From contig CALMGM010000010.1 of the NCBI GenBank assembly GCA_937863685.1, positions 148,158 to 212,157 of the forward strand: DNA of 64,000 bases, written 5' to 3'. Origin of the DNA: an uncultured bacterium (GTDB lineage Bacteria > Edwardsbacteria > AC1 > EtOH8). The notes under the pieces were generated by a model, which worked only from the letters and a program-made list of their open reading frames with translations, made no database searches and was not told where the DNA came from. Positions 8,602 through 17,087 of this stretch are shown piece after piece; within the stretch, counting starts at the first letter, position 1, and every line of letters begins with the position of its first letter. The translations under genes and the position numbers were made by a program.

Positions 8602-11600
8602 AAAGTATTTTTCTCCCGGCGGCTGTGTCGCTATCGGTTTTGTTCTGCGGAGAAATTCTGGCCCAGGATTCCCTCAACCTGAGAACGGCGGGGAGTTGGC
8701 CCGGCGGACTGACCTCCGCCGTCAATAAATATTCTGCCGATGGCCATGATTATATCCTGATGGGCAGCGGGAGGCGCTTGAGCCTGCTCAACGTGGACGA
8801 TCCCGCCCATCCCTACATCACCGGCGAGACCGCCGTGTCCGGCGATATCCACCGGATATGGGTCGACAGCGCCTATGCCTATACCGCCAACGACAGGGCC
8901 GGTATCAGCATCATCGAACTTGCCGATCCTTCCCGCATCCGGGTCCGGGGATCCTGCAAAACAAAAGGCCGGGCCAGGGACATCGAGATCAAGCGGCCCT
9001 ATGCTTATGTGGCGGTGGACAGCCAGGGCCTGGCGGTGCTGGACATCACCGATCCGGCCGACCCGGTGCCGACTTCGGAGCTGAATTATTCCGGAGAGGC
9101 CGTCGGCATCGGCCTGGGCGCCGACCATGCATTTTTGGCCTCGGGAACCGACGGGATCAGAGTAATAGATATCAGCGACCCCCATTCGCCGGCCCTGGTA
9201 GCAGATTATGACAGCCTGGGATATATCTACGATCTATCGGTTTCCGGCACATATGCCTATGCGGCGGCCGGGGACTCCGGCCTGAGGATATTGGATGTTT
9301 CGAATCCCGCCGCTCCGGCGCCGGTATCCAGGTTCAGGTTTCAAAGCAAGGCCAAAAGGGCGGTGCCTTATGGAGCAAATGTCTTTGTGGCCGGCGACAC
9401 CGCCGGGCTGAGGATCATCAATGCCGCCGACCCGGGCAAGATCGGGGAAGTGGGCTACTTTAAAACCGCCTGCCGGGCGGTCGATCTCTGTATCATAGAT
9501 GATCATGTTTACCTGGCCGACATGATCGGCGGACTGAGGGTGATCGACGTGTCCCAGATAAAGACCCCGCTGCTGGCCGGCCAGTTCGACACCCCGGGAT
9601 ACGCCAAAAACATGCTGATAAAAAACAACTACGCCTACATCTGCGACGGGGATTCCGGGCTGTGCATAGCCGACATCAGCGATCCGGTTGCCCCGGCGGC
9701 CGTGGGCCGGTATATTTGCCCGGGCTTTGTTTCCTCGGCCAGCATCCCGCTGGATCATGCCTATATCGCCGCCGGAAATGCCGGGTTGAGAGTGGTGGAT
9801 GTTCATGATCCGGCCAACCCCCTGGAGACAGGTTCCTGGGAAAGCCCGGGGTACGCCAGGGCGGTGACCGACGCTGTTATGAGCGACAGCAAAAGGTACG
9901 CCTTTCTGGCCGACGGGGATTCCGGCGTCAGCATGATCTCTGTCCAGTCGCCCGACAACCCGGTCGATACGGCCCGGGCCGTGATGGATGGGTTTGCCGG
10001 CGACATAATCGCCAATAAAGTCGGTGATTATCTTACATTATACGCCGCCATGGGAAGCTATGATTTCCGGAGCATCTCCGTGATGGAGGATACCTACGGA
10101 CTGAACAAGGTGAAATTCAGATTATTGCCCGGCGGAAGCAGCCCGGCCGGGGACTTCAATTATTCCATCGACTTTTACGAAAATACATTTTATGCCTCCA
10201 ATGGCGAGGCGGGCCTTAAGATGACCGGGGCTTACGCCGGCAGTTTCTTCACATCCACCAAAACCAAGGATATGGCAATGGCGGGCAATTACAGGATGAT
10301 CACCGACAAATACTCGGGACTGCAGATCGCCGATTTTATCGCGCCGGGAAACCGGGGAGGGGTGGGGTTTTACGCCGTGCCGGACTCCCTGGAAACGGCC
10401 GTGGTCTCGGGCAATTACGCCTATCTGCTATGCGGCCATGCCGGGATCAAGATCTTGGACGTAACTCAGAAGACCTCGATCGCCGAAGCCGGGGCCTATG
10501 ATATCCCGTTTTCGGCTTACGGCATTAAGATGAAGGATTCCCTGGTTTATGTGGCGGATGTGAATTCGGGTCTCAGGGTCATCGATGTTTCCGATATCGG
10601 GAACCCGCAGGAAACGGGATACTGCCGGACCGCGGGAACCCCTTTCGGGGTCGATATCGCCGACACCATTGTTTTCGTGGCCGACGGCAAAGCCGGACTG
10701 AGCCTGATAAACGTCAAAGATCCGTCAAGGCCGACAGCGGGCGGAAGCTGGAACAGCCCCGGCTTTGCCTACCAGGTAAAGGTGCAGGACGACCAGGCAT
10801 ATTTGGCGGACGAATCCGCCGGGTTGAGGATTATAAATATCACCAATGGGGCCGCACTGGTTGAAACAGGTTTCTATGACACTCCGGGCAACGCTTACGG
10901 CCTCGATCTGAAGGATGATTTCGTTTATATCGCCGACGGCGGCAACGGGATGCTGGTCATCGACATCTCCGACAAGGCTTATCCCGTTCTGGCGGGAAGC
11001 CTTGCCCTTCCGGGAACGGCTTACGACGTCGCTGTCTCCGGGCACTATGCCTATGTGGCTTCCGGTTACCACGGGCTGAGGATCATAGATATCGCCGATC
11101 CGGCCAATCCCAGAGAAATCGGGTTTTATGACACCGCCGGTTATGCCCGGGGGCTGGCCGTCAACGGCAATACGGTCTATGTGGCCGACGGCCAGGCCGG
11201 ACTGGCGGCCCTTGATGTCAGCGATCCGTCTGCGCCCCGGCAAACCGGCCATTATAGCGGCGGCAGCAGTGTCTGGGCGGCGGCGGTTTACGGTGAGCAG
11301 CTGTTCATTTCCGACGGCAACGATATATTAAGGGTCCTGGAGACCTGGCAGTCCCCGCTGCCGCCGGAGAAAAGATACGAACCTCTGGTATCCCAGAACT
11401 ATCCCAATCCATTCAAGTCCAGCACCAGCATCGGTTATTCCCTCTCGGTGCCGGGCCGGGTGGCCATTTCGGTATACAATGTATACGGCCAGAAGGTGGC
11501 CGGGCTGGTGGACCAGGAGAAGGATGCCGGACAGTATTCGGTCTATTGGGACGGTAAGGACCGGCAGGGCAGAATGGTATCCAGCGGCGTTTATATCTAC

Positions 11601-11654
11601 CGGGTCAGCACCCCCGATCTTACCCGGACCAAGAAGATGACGATAATCAGGTGA
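8598..11654 (+). CDS. Secreted LVIVD-repeat propeller protein with FlgD-like C-terminal sorting domain
   Basis: A 1018-residue exported protein. Signal peptide MKSIFLPAAVSLSVLFCGEI ends near residue 23. The body is about 17 LVIVD-type repeats of roughly 43-45 residues, each with a core such as RVIDISDPHSPALV or RIIDIADPANPREI followed by 'G.Y.YDTPGYA..V'. The C-terminal 85 residues (SQNYPNPFKSSTSIGYSL, then GQKVAGLVDQEKDAGQYSV and SGVYIYRV) are a FlgD-like/type IX-like sorting domain for surface anchoring or secretion. Start chosen at 8598, overlapping the korA stop as ATGA; the frame is open upstream inside korA but that part has no homology. Its position between the two subunits of an oxidoreductase is unusual; no enzymatic activity is suggested. 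Confidence 0.85.
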   Translation: MKSIFLPAAVSLSVLFCGEILAQDSLNLRTAGSWPGGLTSAVNKYSADGHDYILMGSGRRLSLLNVDDPAHPYITGETAVSGDIHRIWVDSAYAYTANDRAGISIIELADPSRIRVRGSCKTKGRARDIEIKRPYAYVAVDSQGLAVLDITDPADPVPTSELNYSGEAVGIGLGADHAFLASGTDGIRVIDISDPHSPALVADYDSLGYIYDLSVSGTYAYAAAGDSGLRILDVSNPAAPAPVSRFRFQSKAKRAVPYGANVFVAGDTAGLRIINAADPGKIGEVGYFKTACRAVDLCIIDDHVYLADMIGGLRVIDVSQIKTPLLAGQFDTPGYAKNMLIKNNYAYICDGDSGLCIADISDPVAPAAVGRYICPGFVSSASIPLDHAYIAAGNAGLRVVDVHDPANPLETGSWESPGYARAVTDAVMSDSKRYAFLADGDSGVSMISVQSPDNPVDTARAVMDGFAGDIIANKVGDYLTLYAAMGSYDFRSISVMEDTYGLNKVKFRLLPGGSSPAGDFNYSIDFYENTFYASNGEAGLKMTGAYAGSFFTSTKTKDMAMAGNYRMITDKYSGLQIADFIAPGNRGGVGFYAVPDSLETAVVSGNYAYLLCGHAGIKILDVTQKTSIAEAGAYDIPFSAYGIKMKDSLVYVADVNSGLRVIDVSDIGNPQETGYCRTAGTPFGVDIADTIVFVADGKAGLSLINVKDPSRPTAGGSWNSPGFAYQVKVQDDQAYLADESAGLRIINITNGAALVETGFYDTPGNAYGLDLKDDFVYIADGGNGMLVIDISDKAYPVLAGSLALPGTAYDVAVSGHYAYVASGYHGLRIIDIADPANPREIGFYDTAGYARGLAVNGNTVYVADGQAGLAALDVSDPSAPRQTGHYSGGSSVWAAAVYGEQLFISDGNDILRVLETWQSPLPPEKRYEPLVSQNYPNPFKSSTSIGYSLSVPGRVAISVYNVYGQKVAGLVDQEKDAGQYSVYWDGKDRQGRMVSSGVYIYRVSTPDLTRTKKMTIIR

Positions 11655-11660
11655 GATATT

Positions 11661-12512
11661 ATGAATTCCGACAGCTACCATAGCCCGGATGAGATAGCCT
11701 GGTGCCCCGGCTGTTTCAATAATTCGATACTTAAGGCCATCAAGCAGGCCCTATCCGACCTGGAAATACCGCCCCATCAGGCGGCCTTCAGTTCCGGGAT
11801 CGGCCAGGCGGCCAAGCTGCCGCACTACCTTAAATGCAACCTTTTCAACGGGCTGCACGGCCGGGCCCTGCCGGTGGCCCAGGGCATAAAATTGGCCAAT
11901 CACCAGCTCCTGGTCATCGCCGAGGGCGGCGACGGCGACGGATACGCCGAGGGGGGCAATCATTTCATACACGCCGTCAGGCGGAACATCGGCCTCACCT
12001 ACCTGGTCCACAACAACCAGATCTACGGGCTGACCAAGGGCCAGGCCTCTCCCACCTCGGAATCCGGCTTCGTCAGTCCCACCACTCCGCTGGGAAATCT
12101 CAATTTTCCGGAGCAGCCGCTGACCCTGGCCATTGCCGCAGAATGTTCCTTTGTGGCCCGGGGGTTTGCCGGCGATGCCGGCCAGCTGGCCGAACTGATC
12201 ATCGAAGGACTAAAGAACCCGGGCTTCTCGTTCATAGACATCCTGCAGCCCTGCATAACCTTCAACAGGATCAACACCTTAAAATGGTATCAGGAGCGGA
12301 TCTATAAACTGCCGCCGGAATACGATCCCTACGACAAGCCGGCCGCTTTCGCCAAAGCCCAGGAGTGGGGAGACAAGATACCGACCGGGATCATTTATCG
12401 AAACAAACGGATTCCCCTGGAAAAACAGCTGCCTCAGCTGGCGGGATCATCTTTGCTGAAGGGGGAGCAGAAAAAGGACGATAGGGAATCATTGATCGCT
12501 GAATTCAGATAA
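11661..12512 (+). CDS. korB: 2-oxoacid:acceptor oxidoreductase, beta subunit
   Basis: A 283-residue thiamine-pyrophosphate-binding beta subunit. WCPGCFN near residue 14 and FSSGIGQ near 49 precede the TPP/Mg motif EGGDGDGYAEGGNHFIHA near 92-109 and the NNQIYGLTKGQASPT segment near 119-133. It pairs with the fused gamma-alpha subunit encoded at 6871. Together they give a two-polypeptide ferredoxin-dependent 2-oxoacid oxidoreductase, acting in the cytoplasm. It starts 6 bases after the stop of the LVIVD-repeat gene, so all three are likely one transcript. Length matches KorB (about 280-290). Confidence 0.88.
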   Translation: MNSDSYHSPDEIAWCPGCFNNSILKAIKQALSDLEIPPHQAAFSSGIGQAAKLPHYLKCNLFNGLHGRALPVAQGIKLANHQLLVIAEGGDGDGYAEGGNHFIHAVRRNIGLTYLVHNNQIYGLTKGQASPTSESGFVSPTTPLGNLNFPEQPLTLAIAAECSFVARGFAGDAGQLAELIIEGLKNPGFSFIDILQPCITFNRINTLKWYQERIYKLPPEYDPYDKPAAFAKAQEWGDKIPTGIIYRNKRIPLEKQLPQLAGSSLLKGEQKKDDRESLIAEFR

Positions 12513-12525
12513 AGGGGGTTGCCAT

Positions 12526-12891
12526 ATGGACAGGATCTCTTTTGTAAAGCATAACGGCAAAGATATACTGGTGGTGGATATCTCGGGCATCAGAGAGGTG
12601 GAAGAGAGCATTGCCATTCTGCAGAGCGCCACCCGGCTGGTGAAGACCCAGGCGTCGGGATCGCTACTGATGCTGACCAACGTCAGCGGGACCCATTATG
12701 ACCGGACCGGAGCCGACGCCATCAAAACCTATTCCCGGGAGAACACTCCCTTCGTCAAGGCCAGCGCGGTGGTCGGAGTATCCGGCATCAAACGGCTGGT
12801 GCTGAACACCATAGTCAAGATCACCGGGCGGAAGATCATGCCCTTCGACGATGTGGAAGCGGCCAAGAATTGGCTGGCCGGGCAGCAGTAA
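12526..12891 (+). CDS. STAS/SpoIIAA-like protein, first of a tandem pair
   Basis: A 121-residue soluble protein. Its pattern, a beta strand ISFVKHNGKDILVVDISG, a helix, a strand SLLMLTNVSGTHYD and a second helix with KASAVVGVSGIKRLVL, resembles the small STAS/SEC14-like (SpoIIAA-like) family found beside signalling genes in several phyla. Its 3' neighbour at 12914 is a paralog of the same length with about half its residues conserved. No phosphorylatable serine equivalent to SpoIIAA is certain. Ribosome-binding site AAAGGGGG at 12512. Probably part of the kor operon; role unknown. Confidence 0.65.
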   Translation: MDRISFVKHNGKDILVVDISGIREVEESIAILQSATRLVKTQASGSLLMLTNVSGTHYDRTGADAIKTYSRENTPFVKASAVVGVSGIKRLVLNTIVKITGRKIMPFDDVEAAKNWLAGQQ

Positions 12892-12913
12892 TCAACAAAT
12901 CAGGAGGCATGCT

Positions 12914-13282
12914 ATGGATAGGGTGAAATATCTAAAACACAAAGGCACTGAGATCCTGGTGCAGGACCTGACTGACTCCAAGAGCATAGAGGAGAACATC
13001 GCCGTCTTCGACCAGACCCAGGGCATCATCGCCGGCCGCCCCGATAAGTCAGTGCTGCTGTTGACCGTCCTGATAAACACCCATTATTCGCCCCAGGCGG
13101 TGGACCGGCTGAAAAGATTCTCGGTGGAAGTGACGCCCCACATCAGGGCCAGCGCGGCAGTGGGGATCACCGGCATCAAAAAGGTGGTCTACCAGGCCCT
13201 GTCCAAACTGATCGGGCGAAAGATCCACCTGTTCGACACAGTGGAGCAGGCTTTGGACTGGCTGGCGGAGCAGGAACAGTAA
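12914..13282 (+). CDS. STAS/SpoIIAA-like protein, second of a tandem pair
   Basis: A 122-residue paralog of the protein at 12526: MDRVKYLKHKGTEILVQDLT, SVLLLTVLINTHYSP, ASAAVGITGIKKVVYQAL and RKIHLFDTVEQALDWLAEQ align throughout. The start is placed at 12914 because an AGGAGG site lies 7 bases upstream; an earlier start in the same frame would overlap the previous gene. The conserved ASA.VGI.GIK.. and GRKI..FD..E.A..WLA blocks in both copies probably mark the fold's ligand or dimer surface. The tandem arrangement suggests a heterodimer or subfunctionalised pair. Function unknown. Confidence 0.65.
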   Translation: MDRVKYLKHKGTEILVQDLTDSKSIEENIAVFDQTQGIIAGRPDKSVLLLTVLINTHYSPQAVDRLKRFSVEVTPHIRASAAVGITGIKKVVYQALSKLIGRKIHLFDTVEQALDWLAEQEQ

Positions 13283-13303
13283 ACAAGGAGGCGAGGAATA
13301 TCC

Positions 13304-13822
13304 ATGTCAAGCGAATTTAAGAATATCGACCCCGAGCAGATCGGCGACAATGTCTTCCGGCTTATCGACAAGGACTGGATGCTGATAACCGCCGGCAAAG
13401 CTGACAGTTTTAACACCATGACCGCCAGCTGGGGAGGTCTGGGTATCTTGTGGCACAAGTCGGTGGCCTTCTGCTTTGTCCGTCCCAACCGCCACACCTA
13501 CGGATTCATGGAGAAGGAGCGGAATTACAGCCTTTCGGTCTATCCGGAGAGATACCGGAAGATGCTGGAGCTTTGCGGCACCAAATCCGGCCGGAACGTC
13601 GACAAGATCAAGGAGACCGGGCTGACCCCGCTGACCGGGATCAGCGGAGCGGTATATTTTGAACAGGCCCGGCTGGTGCTGGAATGCCGGAAGATATATT
13701 ATCATGATATCGACCCCCAGAAATTCCTGGACCCTGATATCCACAAGAACTACCCCATCAAGGATTATCACCGGATGTATGTGGGGGAGATCCTCAATTG
13801 TCTGACCAGGCAAAACCAATAA
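13304..13822 (+). CDS. Flavin reductase / flavoredoxin-like protein
   Basis: A 172-residue FMN-binding split-barrel protein of the flavin reductase-like family (flavoredoxin group). Typical features are WMLITAG near residue 24, the FMN-contacting TMTASWGGLGILWHKSVAFCFVRPNRHTYGFME region in residues 35-68 (quoted in parts: TMTASWGGLG, FCFVRPNRHT) and KSGRNVDKIKETGLTP near 93-108. Such proteins bind FMN and pass electrons between NAD(P)H, flavin or iron-sulfur partners in anaerobes. It sits in a redox-rich operon. The natural acceptor cannot be named. Confidence 0.8.
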   Translation: MSSEFKNIDPEQIGDNVFRLIDKDWMLITAGKADSFNTMTASWGGLGILWHKSVAFCFVRPNRHTYGFMEKERNYSLSVYPERYRKMLELCGTKSGRNVDKIKETGLTPLTGISGAVYFEQARLVLECRKIYYHDIDPQKFLDPDIHKNYPIKDYHRMYVGEILNCLTRQNQ

Positions 13823-13847
13823 ACCACCGCTAATCAAAGGAGGAACG

Positions 13848-14483
13848 ATGAAACAAATTATCCTGTTGTCCCTGATCCTGTCCCTGGCTGCTTCCGGCTG
13901 GGCCCAAAGCAAACCCCACGGGATACTCAATTTGAAATCGGTGAACATCAAGATAGACGGGCAGGTGGGGCCGGATGAATACCCCACCAATTTCGTGGAT
14001 TCCCAGACCGGCATCGGGGTCAGCTGGGTAAGCGACGGCAAGCTGCTGTATGTCGCCCTGCAGAGCCCGGCCCAGGGCTGGGTGGCCATAGCCTTCGGCA
14101 ACAGCAAGATCAGGGGCACCTCCATGTTCATCGGATACCACAAACCCGGCGGCGGAAGGGTGGACGAGCATGTGGGAAGCTGGGTATCCACCCACAAGCC
14201 CATAGACAAGCCCTCCCTGGTGAACTTTGCCACCGGAGCCAATCCCCGGGGCGCCGTCATCGAGTTTGCCATGCCGCTGACCCTGTCCAACGGACAGGTG
14301 ATCGTGCCGGGCCAGCCCATGTCATTTGTTCTGGCCTACCACGCCAAAAAGACCTCCTTCAAGGGCCGCCCGTCCAAAAAGAACACCGGGACCCTGCTGC
14401 TGGGCAAACCGGAAAGGGCCGACGATATGCCGGTACAGACCAGCCCGCCGGCCGATACCATCACAAAATCCGATGGGAAATGA
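13848..14483 (+). CDS. Secreted DOMON-domain protein, first of a pair
   Basis: A 211-residue exported protein with signal peptide MKQIILLSLILSLAASGWAQ. The mature part is a DOMON-type beta sandwich: IKIDGQVGPDEYPTNF, GIGVSWVSDGKLLYVALQS, GWVAIAFGNSKIRGTSMFIGY and VIEFAMPLTLSNG. DOMON domains bind haem b or sugars in the periplasm or outside the cell. The Met and His residues that would ligate haem are present (SMFIGYHKPGG, VDEHVGSWV) but coordination cannot be proved. The 18-base gap to its paralog at 14502 shows a tandem duplication. AGGAGG ribosome-binding site. Confidence 0.7.
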   Translation: MKQIILLSLILSLAASGWAQSKPHGILNLKSVNIKIDGQVGPDEYPTNFVDSQTGIGVSWVSDGKLLYVALQSPAQGWVAIAFGNSKIRGTSMFIGYHKPGGGRVDEHVGSWVSTHKPIDKPSLVNFATGANPRGAVIEFAMPLTLSNGQVIVPGQPMSFVLAYHAKKTSFKGRPSKKNTGTLLLGKPERADDMPVQTSPPADTITKSDGK

Positions 14484-14501
14484 TCTCCAGGGAGGATCGA
14501 A

Positions 14502-15083
14502 ATGAAGACAGCGGTCGTGTTATTCTGCCTGTTGCTGTCGGTAGCGGCCTGGGGCGGGGAGACGATCCACCTCCTGCCTCAATATGATAGATGCGCCAGC
14601 ACGGTGGACGGTAAAATAGATAAGGACGAGTACCGGAACTCCTTTACCGATCCAGCCACCGGCATCATGGTCTTCTGGCAGGCCGACAGTGCCAACCTTC
14701 AGGCAGCCTTGAAAAGTCCGGGCTCGGGCTGGCTGGCCATCGGCCTGGGATCGGACAAGATGAACGGGGCCGACATGGTGATCTGTTTTCAGGACGAAAC
14801 CGGCAAATGGCAGGTGGAGGAGCATCTGGGGAAGGTCTTCTTTCGGCATGCTCCGGTTGAGAAACCGAGGTTAGTGGCCGGAAAAGCCGCCTCGATAGAA
14901 GGGAGGACGGTCCTGGAATTTGTCATGCCCCTGAGGCTCTCCACCGGCAAGGAAATAAAACCAGATTCAGGGATCCCGTTCATTCTGGCCTATCATAAGG
15001 ATAAGGTGAAATTTTCCAAACATACCAAGAAGTCGGCAAATATGCTGATACTGTCCCGGAAAGGAGAAAAAACCGGCAAGTAA
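14502..15083 (+). CDS. Secreted DOMON-domain protein, second of a pair
   Basis: A 193-residue paralog of the preceding gene with signal peptide MKTAVVLFCLLLSVAAWG. Conserved blocks are STVDGKIDKDEYRNSFTDPA, GWLAIGLGSDKMNGADMVIC, EEHLGKVFFRHAPVEKPRLV and VLEFVMPLRLSTGKEI. The DMVICF block aligns with SMFIGY in the first copy. The pair precedes a glutaredoxin and an FTR-rubredoxin fusion, so an extracytoplasmic redox function is plausible if haem is bound. Substrate and partner unknown. Confidence 0.68.
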   Translation: MKTAVVLFCLLLSVAAWGGETIHLLPQYDRCASTVDGKIDKDEYRNSFTDPATGIMVFWQADSANLQAALKSPGSGWLAIGLGSDKMNGADMVICFQDETGKWQVEEHLGKVFFRHAPVEKPRLVAGKAASIEGRTVLEFVMPLRLSTGKEIKPDSGIPFILAYHKDKVKFSKHTKKSANMLILSRKGEKTGK

Positions 15084-15092
15084 GGAGTTGCT

Positions 15093-15371
15093 ATGGCCAC
15101 CAAAGTCAAAGGGGCGAACCGGGACCACCGGATCATGCTCTATGCCCTGTCCACCTGCGTCTGGTGCCGGAAGACGAAAAAACTGCTGGACAGCCTTGAT
15201 GTCGAATATGAATATATCTTCGTCGACCTACTGGAGGGATCGGAGGAGGAACAGGTGATGGACCAGGTGGGGCGGTACAATTCCGGGCAGACCTTTCCCA
15301 CCCTGGTGATAGACGGCAAGCGGGTGATAGTGGGCTTCAAGGAGCCGGAGATCAGGAAGGCCTTGTCATGA
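15093..15371 (+). CDS. Glutaredoxin-family protein
   Basis: A 92-residue thioredoxin-fold protein with a CVWC active site (YALSTCVWCRKTKKLLDSL near residues 17-35), the cis-proline region FPTLVIDG near 70 and the C-terminal GF(K)EPEIRKAL helix. It lacks a signal peptide, so it is cytoplasmic. Its stop codon overlaps the ATG of the ferredoxin:thioredoxin reductase-like gene at 15368 (ATGA), suggesting that it is the disulfide partner reduced by that enzyme. This replaces a conventional thioredoxin in the pair. Confidence 0.85.
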   Translation: MATKVKGANRDHRIMLYALSTCVWCRKTKKLLDSLDVEYEYIFVDLLEGSEEEQVMDQVGRYNSGQTFPTLVIDGKRVIVGFKEPEIRKALS

Positions 15372-15874
15372 GAACGGTGAAGGAGATCGAGGCCGAGATC
15401 CGGGCGCTGGCCGACAGCGAGGGATACCGGCTGAACCCCGACCGGGAGATACTGGAGGGGATCATAGAGGGCCTGGCCGCCAACGAGGACAAAATGGGCT
15501 ACTGGAACTGCCCCTGCCGGAAGGCTTCGGGCGACCGGTCCCGGGATCTGGACATCATCTGCCCCTGCCGGTACCGCGATCCGGACCTGAAGGAATTCGG
15601 GCGCTGCTACTGCGCGCTGTATGTCACCCGGGAATATATCGGCCGGGGAATGCCGCCGGATCCCATCCCCGAGAGAAGAAAACCGGATAATATCAAAAAG
15701 ACAACGGAAGACCAGGTTCTGGCTGAGAACGAAATCCCCGGCGACCAGAAAAGCAGGACGATAAAGACCTGGCGCTGCCAGGTCTGCGGCTACCTGTGTG
15801 CCAGGCCGGAGGCCCCGCCGGTCTGCCCCATCTGCCGGGCCAAGAAGGAGCGGTTTGAAGAATACAAGATTTGA
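15368..15874 (+). CDS. Ferredoxin:thioredoxin reductase catalytic subunit fused to rubredoxin
   Basis: A 168-residue fusion. Residues about 1-105 match the FTR beta subunit: the [4Fe-4S]/disulfide cysteines are in NCPCRKASG (about 55), IICPCRYRDP (about 73) and GRCYCALY (about 85), the usual CPC-CPC-CHC pattern with Tyr replacing His in the last. Residues about 128-168 are a rubredoxin-like knuckle pair, WRCQVCGYLC and PVCPICRAKKERF. FTR beta reduces a thioredoxin disulfide using ferredoxin electrons; a fused rubredoxin could deliver those electrons internally. It overlaps the glutaredoxin gene by 4 bases. The linker (residues 105-127) is charged and flexible. Confidence 0.85.
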   Translation: MRTVKEIEAEIRALADSEGYRLNPDREILEGIIEGLAANEDKMGYWNCPCRKASGDRSRDLDIICPCRYRDPDLKEFGRCYCALYVTREYIGRGMPPDPIPERRKPDNIKKTTEDQVLAENEIPGDQKSRTIKTWRCQVCGYLCARPEAPPVCPICRAKKERFEEYKI

Positions 15875-15875
15875 C

Positions 15876-17087
15876 ATGCAAGCACGCTCTTTGCTGGTTT
15901 TGTCGCTTGTCGGGCTGGCTCTGCTGGGTGGCTGCCGGCATAAGCCGGTGTATCCCGAAGTGGGATCGGTATATATCAGCACTGATCCCCCAAAGGCCGA
16001 GGTGCTGATAGACGGCAGCCTGACCCACCGTGTAACGCCGGTAAAGTTGGACGGGATCCCCACCGGCTACCATGTTTTTACCCTGCGGATCAACAATTAC
16101 CAAGCTGTGATTTTTTCCCTGGAGGTGAAGCCGGGGCAGACCAGAATGGTCTTTAAAGACTTTTCTCCCATTGCCCTGTTGAGAAAGGACACATTAAATA
16201 TCACCGCAGGGGATATGTGTTTTTCCGGGGAGCCCGGGGAAGTATTCATCTCCAATAATTGCGACAAAACACTCACCATGATCCGGGTGGACGCCGCCGG
16301 CCAGATTTCGGAAACCGGAAGGATCGATGTCGGCCGTCCGCAGAGGCTGATAGCCGCCTCCCGTTCCGCCAACCGGATTTTTATGACCAAAATAAAGCCG
16401 GATACCTCGGAAGAGCTCTCCGGATTCGAATTGGTATCCGGCAAATTGGTGCGCGATATCTATCTGAATGACATAAAATATTTCTCGGCATTGATCTTCT
16501 CCCCGGACGGCAATATTTTGATAGCGGCCGACAGTTTGAACCAAAGACTGATATTGATAGATTCCCGACTGTGTTCGGTGATCAGGACCATCAGCACGGC
16601 CGGCTGCCCAACCGACCTGTCCTTTGACAGGGGCGACCCCACCAGGATCTATGTCACCCTGAGCGGGACCGATCTGTTCGCCCTGATCGATCTGGAGACC
16701 GGGGCGGTGCTGAACAGCATGACCACCGGGATCTCCCCCGGCGCCATCTTTTGGGACCGGGAATTCACCCAGGTTGGATTCAGCAGCCGAAGCGACCTGA
16801 CCTATACCATCGTGAACAAGAACACTTGGACCAGCGCTTCATCGGCGCGTGATCTAGCCGGCCATTTTGTATGCAGTGCCTGCTGGTCCTCCCGCAGCGA
16901 TTATATTCTTTGGGCCATGGATTATATGCTGGGGACATTATATGTGCCCGACTGGCAGCAGACTTCAAAAATATTCAACGGCAGTTCTTTGGTGTCCTAT
17001 AAGTTGATAAAATTATTGTTATATGACGACAAATTGCTGCTTATGCTTAATGCCGGGCAGCTGGTTGTGGTGAAACTTGAGTTGTGA
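15876..17087 (+). CDS. PEGA-domain and beta-propeller lipoprotein
   Basis: A 403-residue lipoprotein starting MQARSLLVLSLVGLALLGGC, lipobox LLGGC (Cys20). Residues about 30-90 form a PEGA domain (VYISTDPPKAEVLIDGSLT and PTGYHVFTLRINNY). Residues about 105-395 are YVTN/TolB-like propeller repeats (VFISNNCDKTLTMIRVDA, ANRIFMTKIKPD, FSPDGNILIAADSLNQRL, DPTRIYVTLSG). The start at 15876 lies one base after the FTR stop; a longer frame exists but lies inside FTR. Likely a periplasmic or surface binding protein. Function unknown. Confidence 0.72.
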   Translation: MQARSLLVLSLVGLALLGGCRHKPVYPEVGSVYISTDPPKAEVLIDGSLTHRVTPVKLDGIPTGYHVFTLRINNYQAVIFSLEVKPGQTRMVFKDFSPIALLRKDTLNITAGDMCFSGEPGEVFISNNCDKTLTMIRVDAAGQISETGRIDVGRPQRLIAASRSANRIFMTKIKPDTSEELSGFELVSGKLVRDIYLNDIKYFSALIFSPDGNILIAADSLNQRLILIDSRLCSVIRTISTAGCPTDLSFDRGDPTRIYVTLSGTDLFALIDLETGAVLNSMTTGISPGAIFWDREFTQVGFSSRSDLTYTIVNKNTWTSASSARDLAGHFVCSACWSSRSDYILWAMDYMLGTLYVPDWQQTSKIFNGSSLVSYKLIKLLLYDDKLLLMLNAGQLVVVKLEL

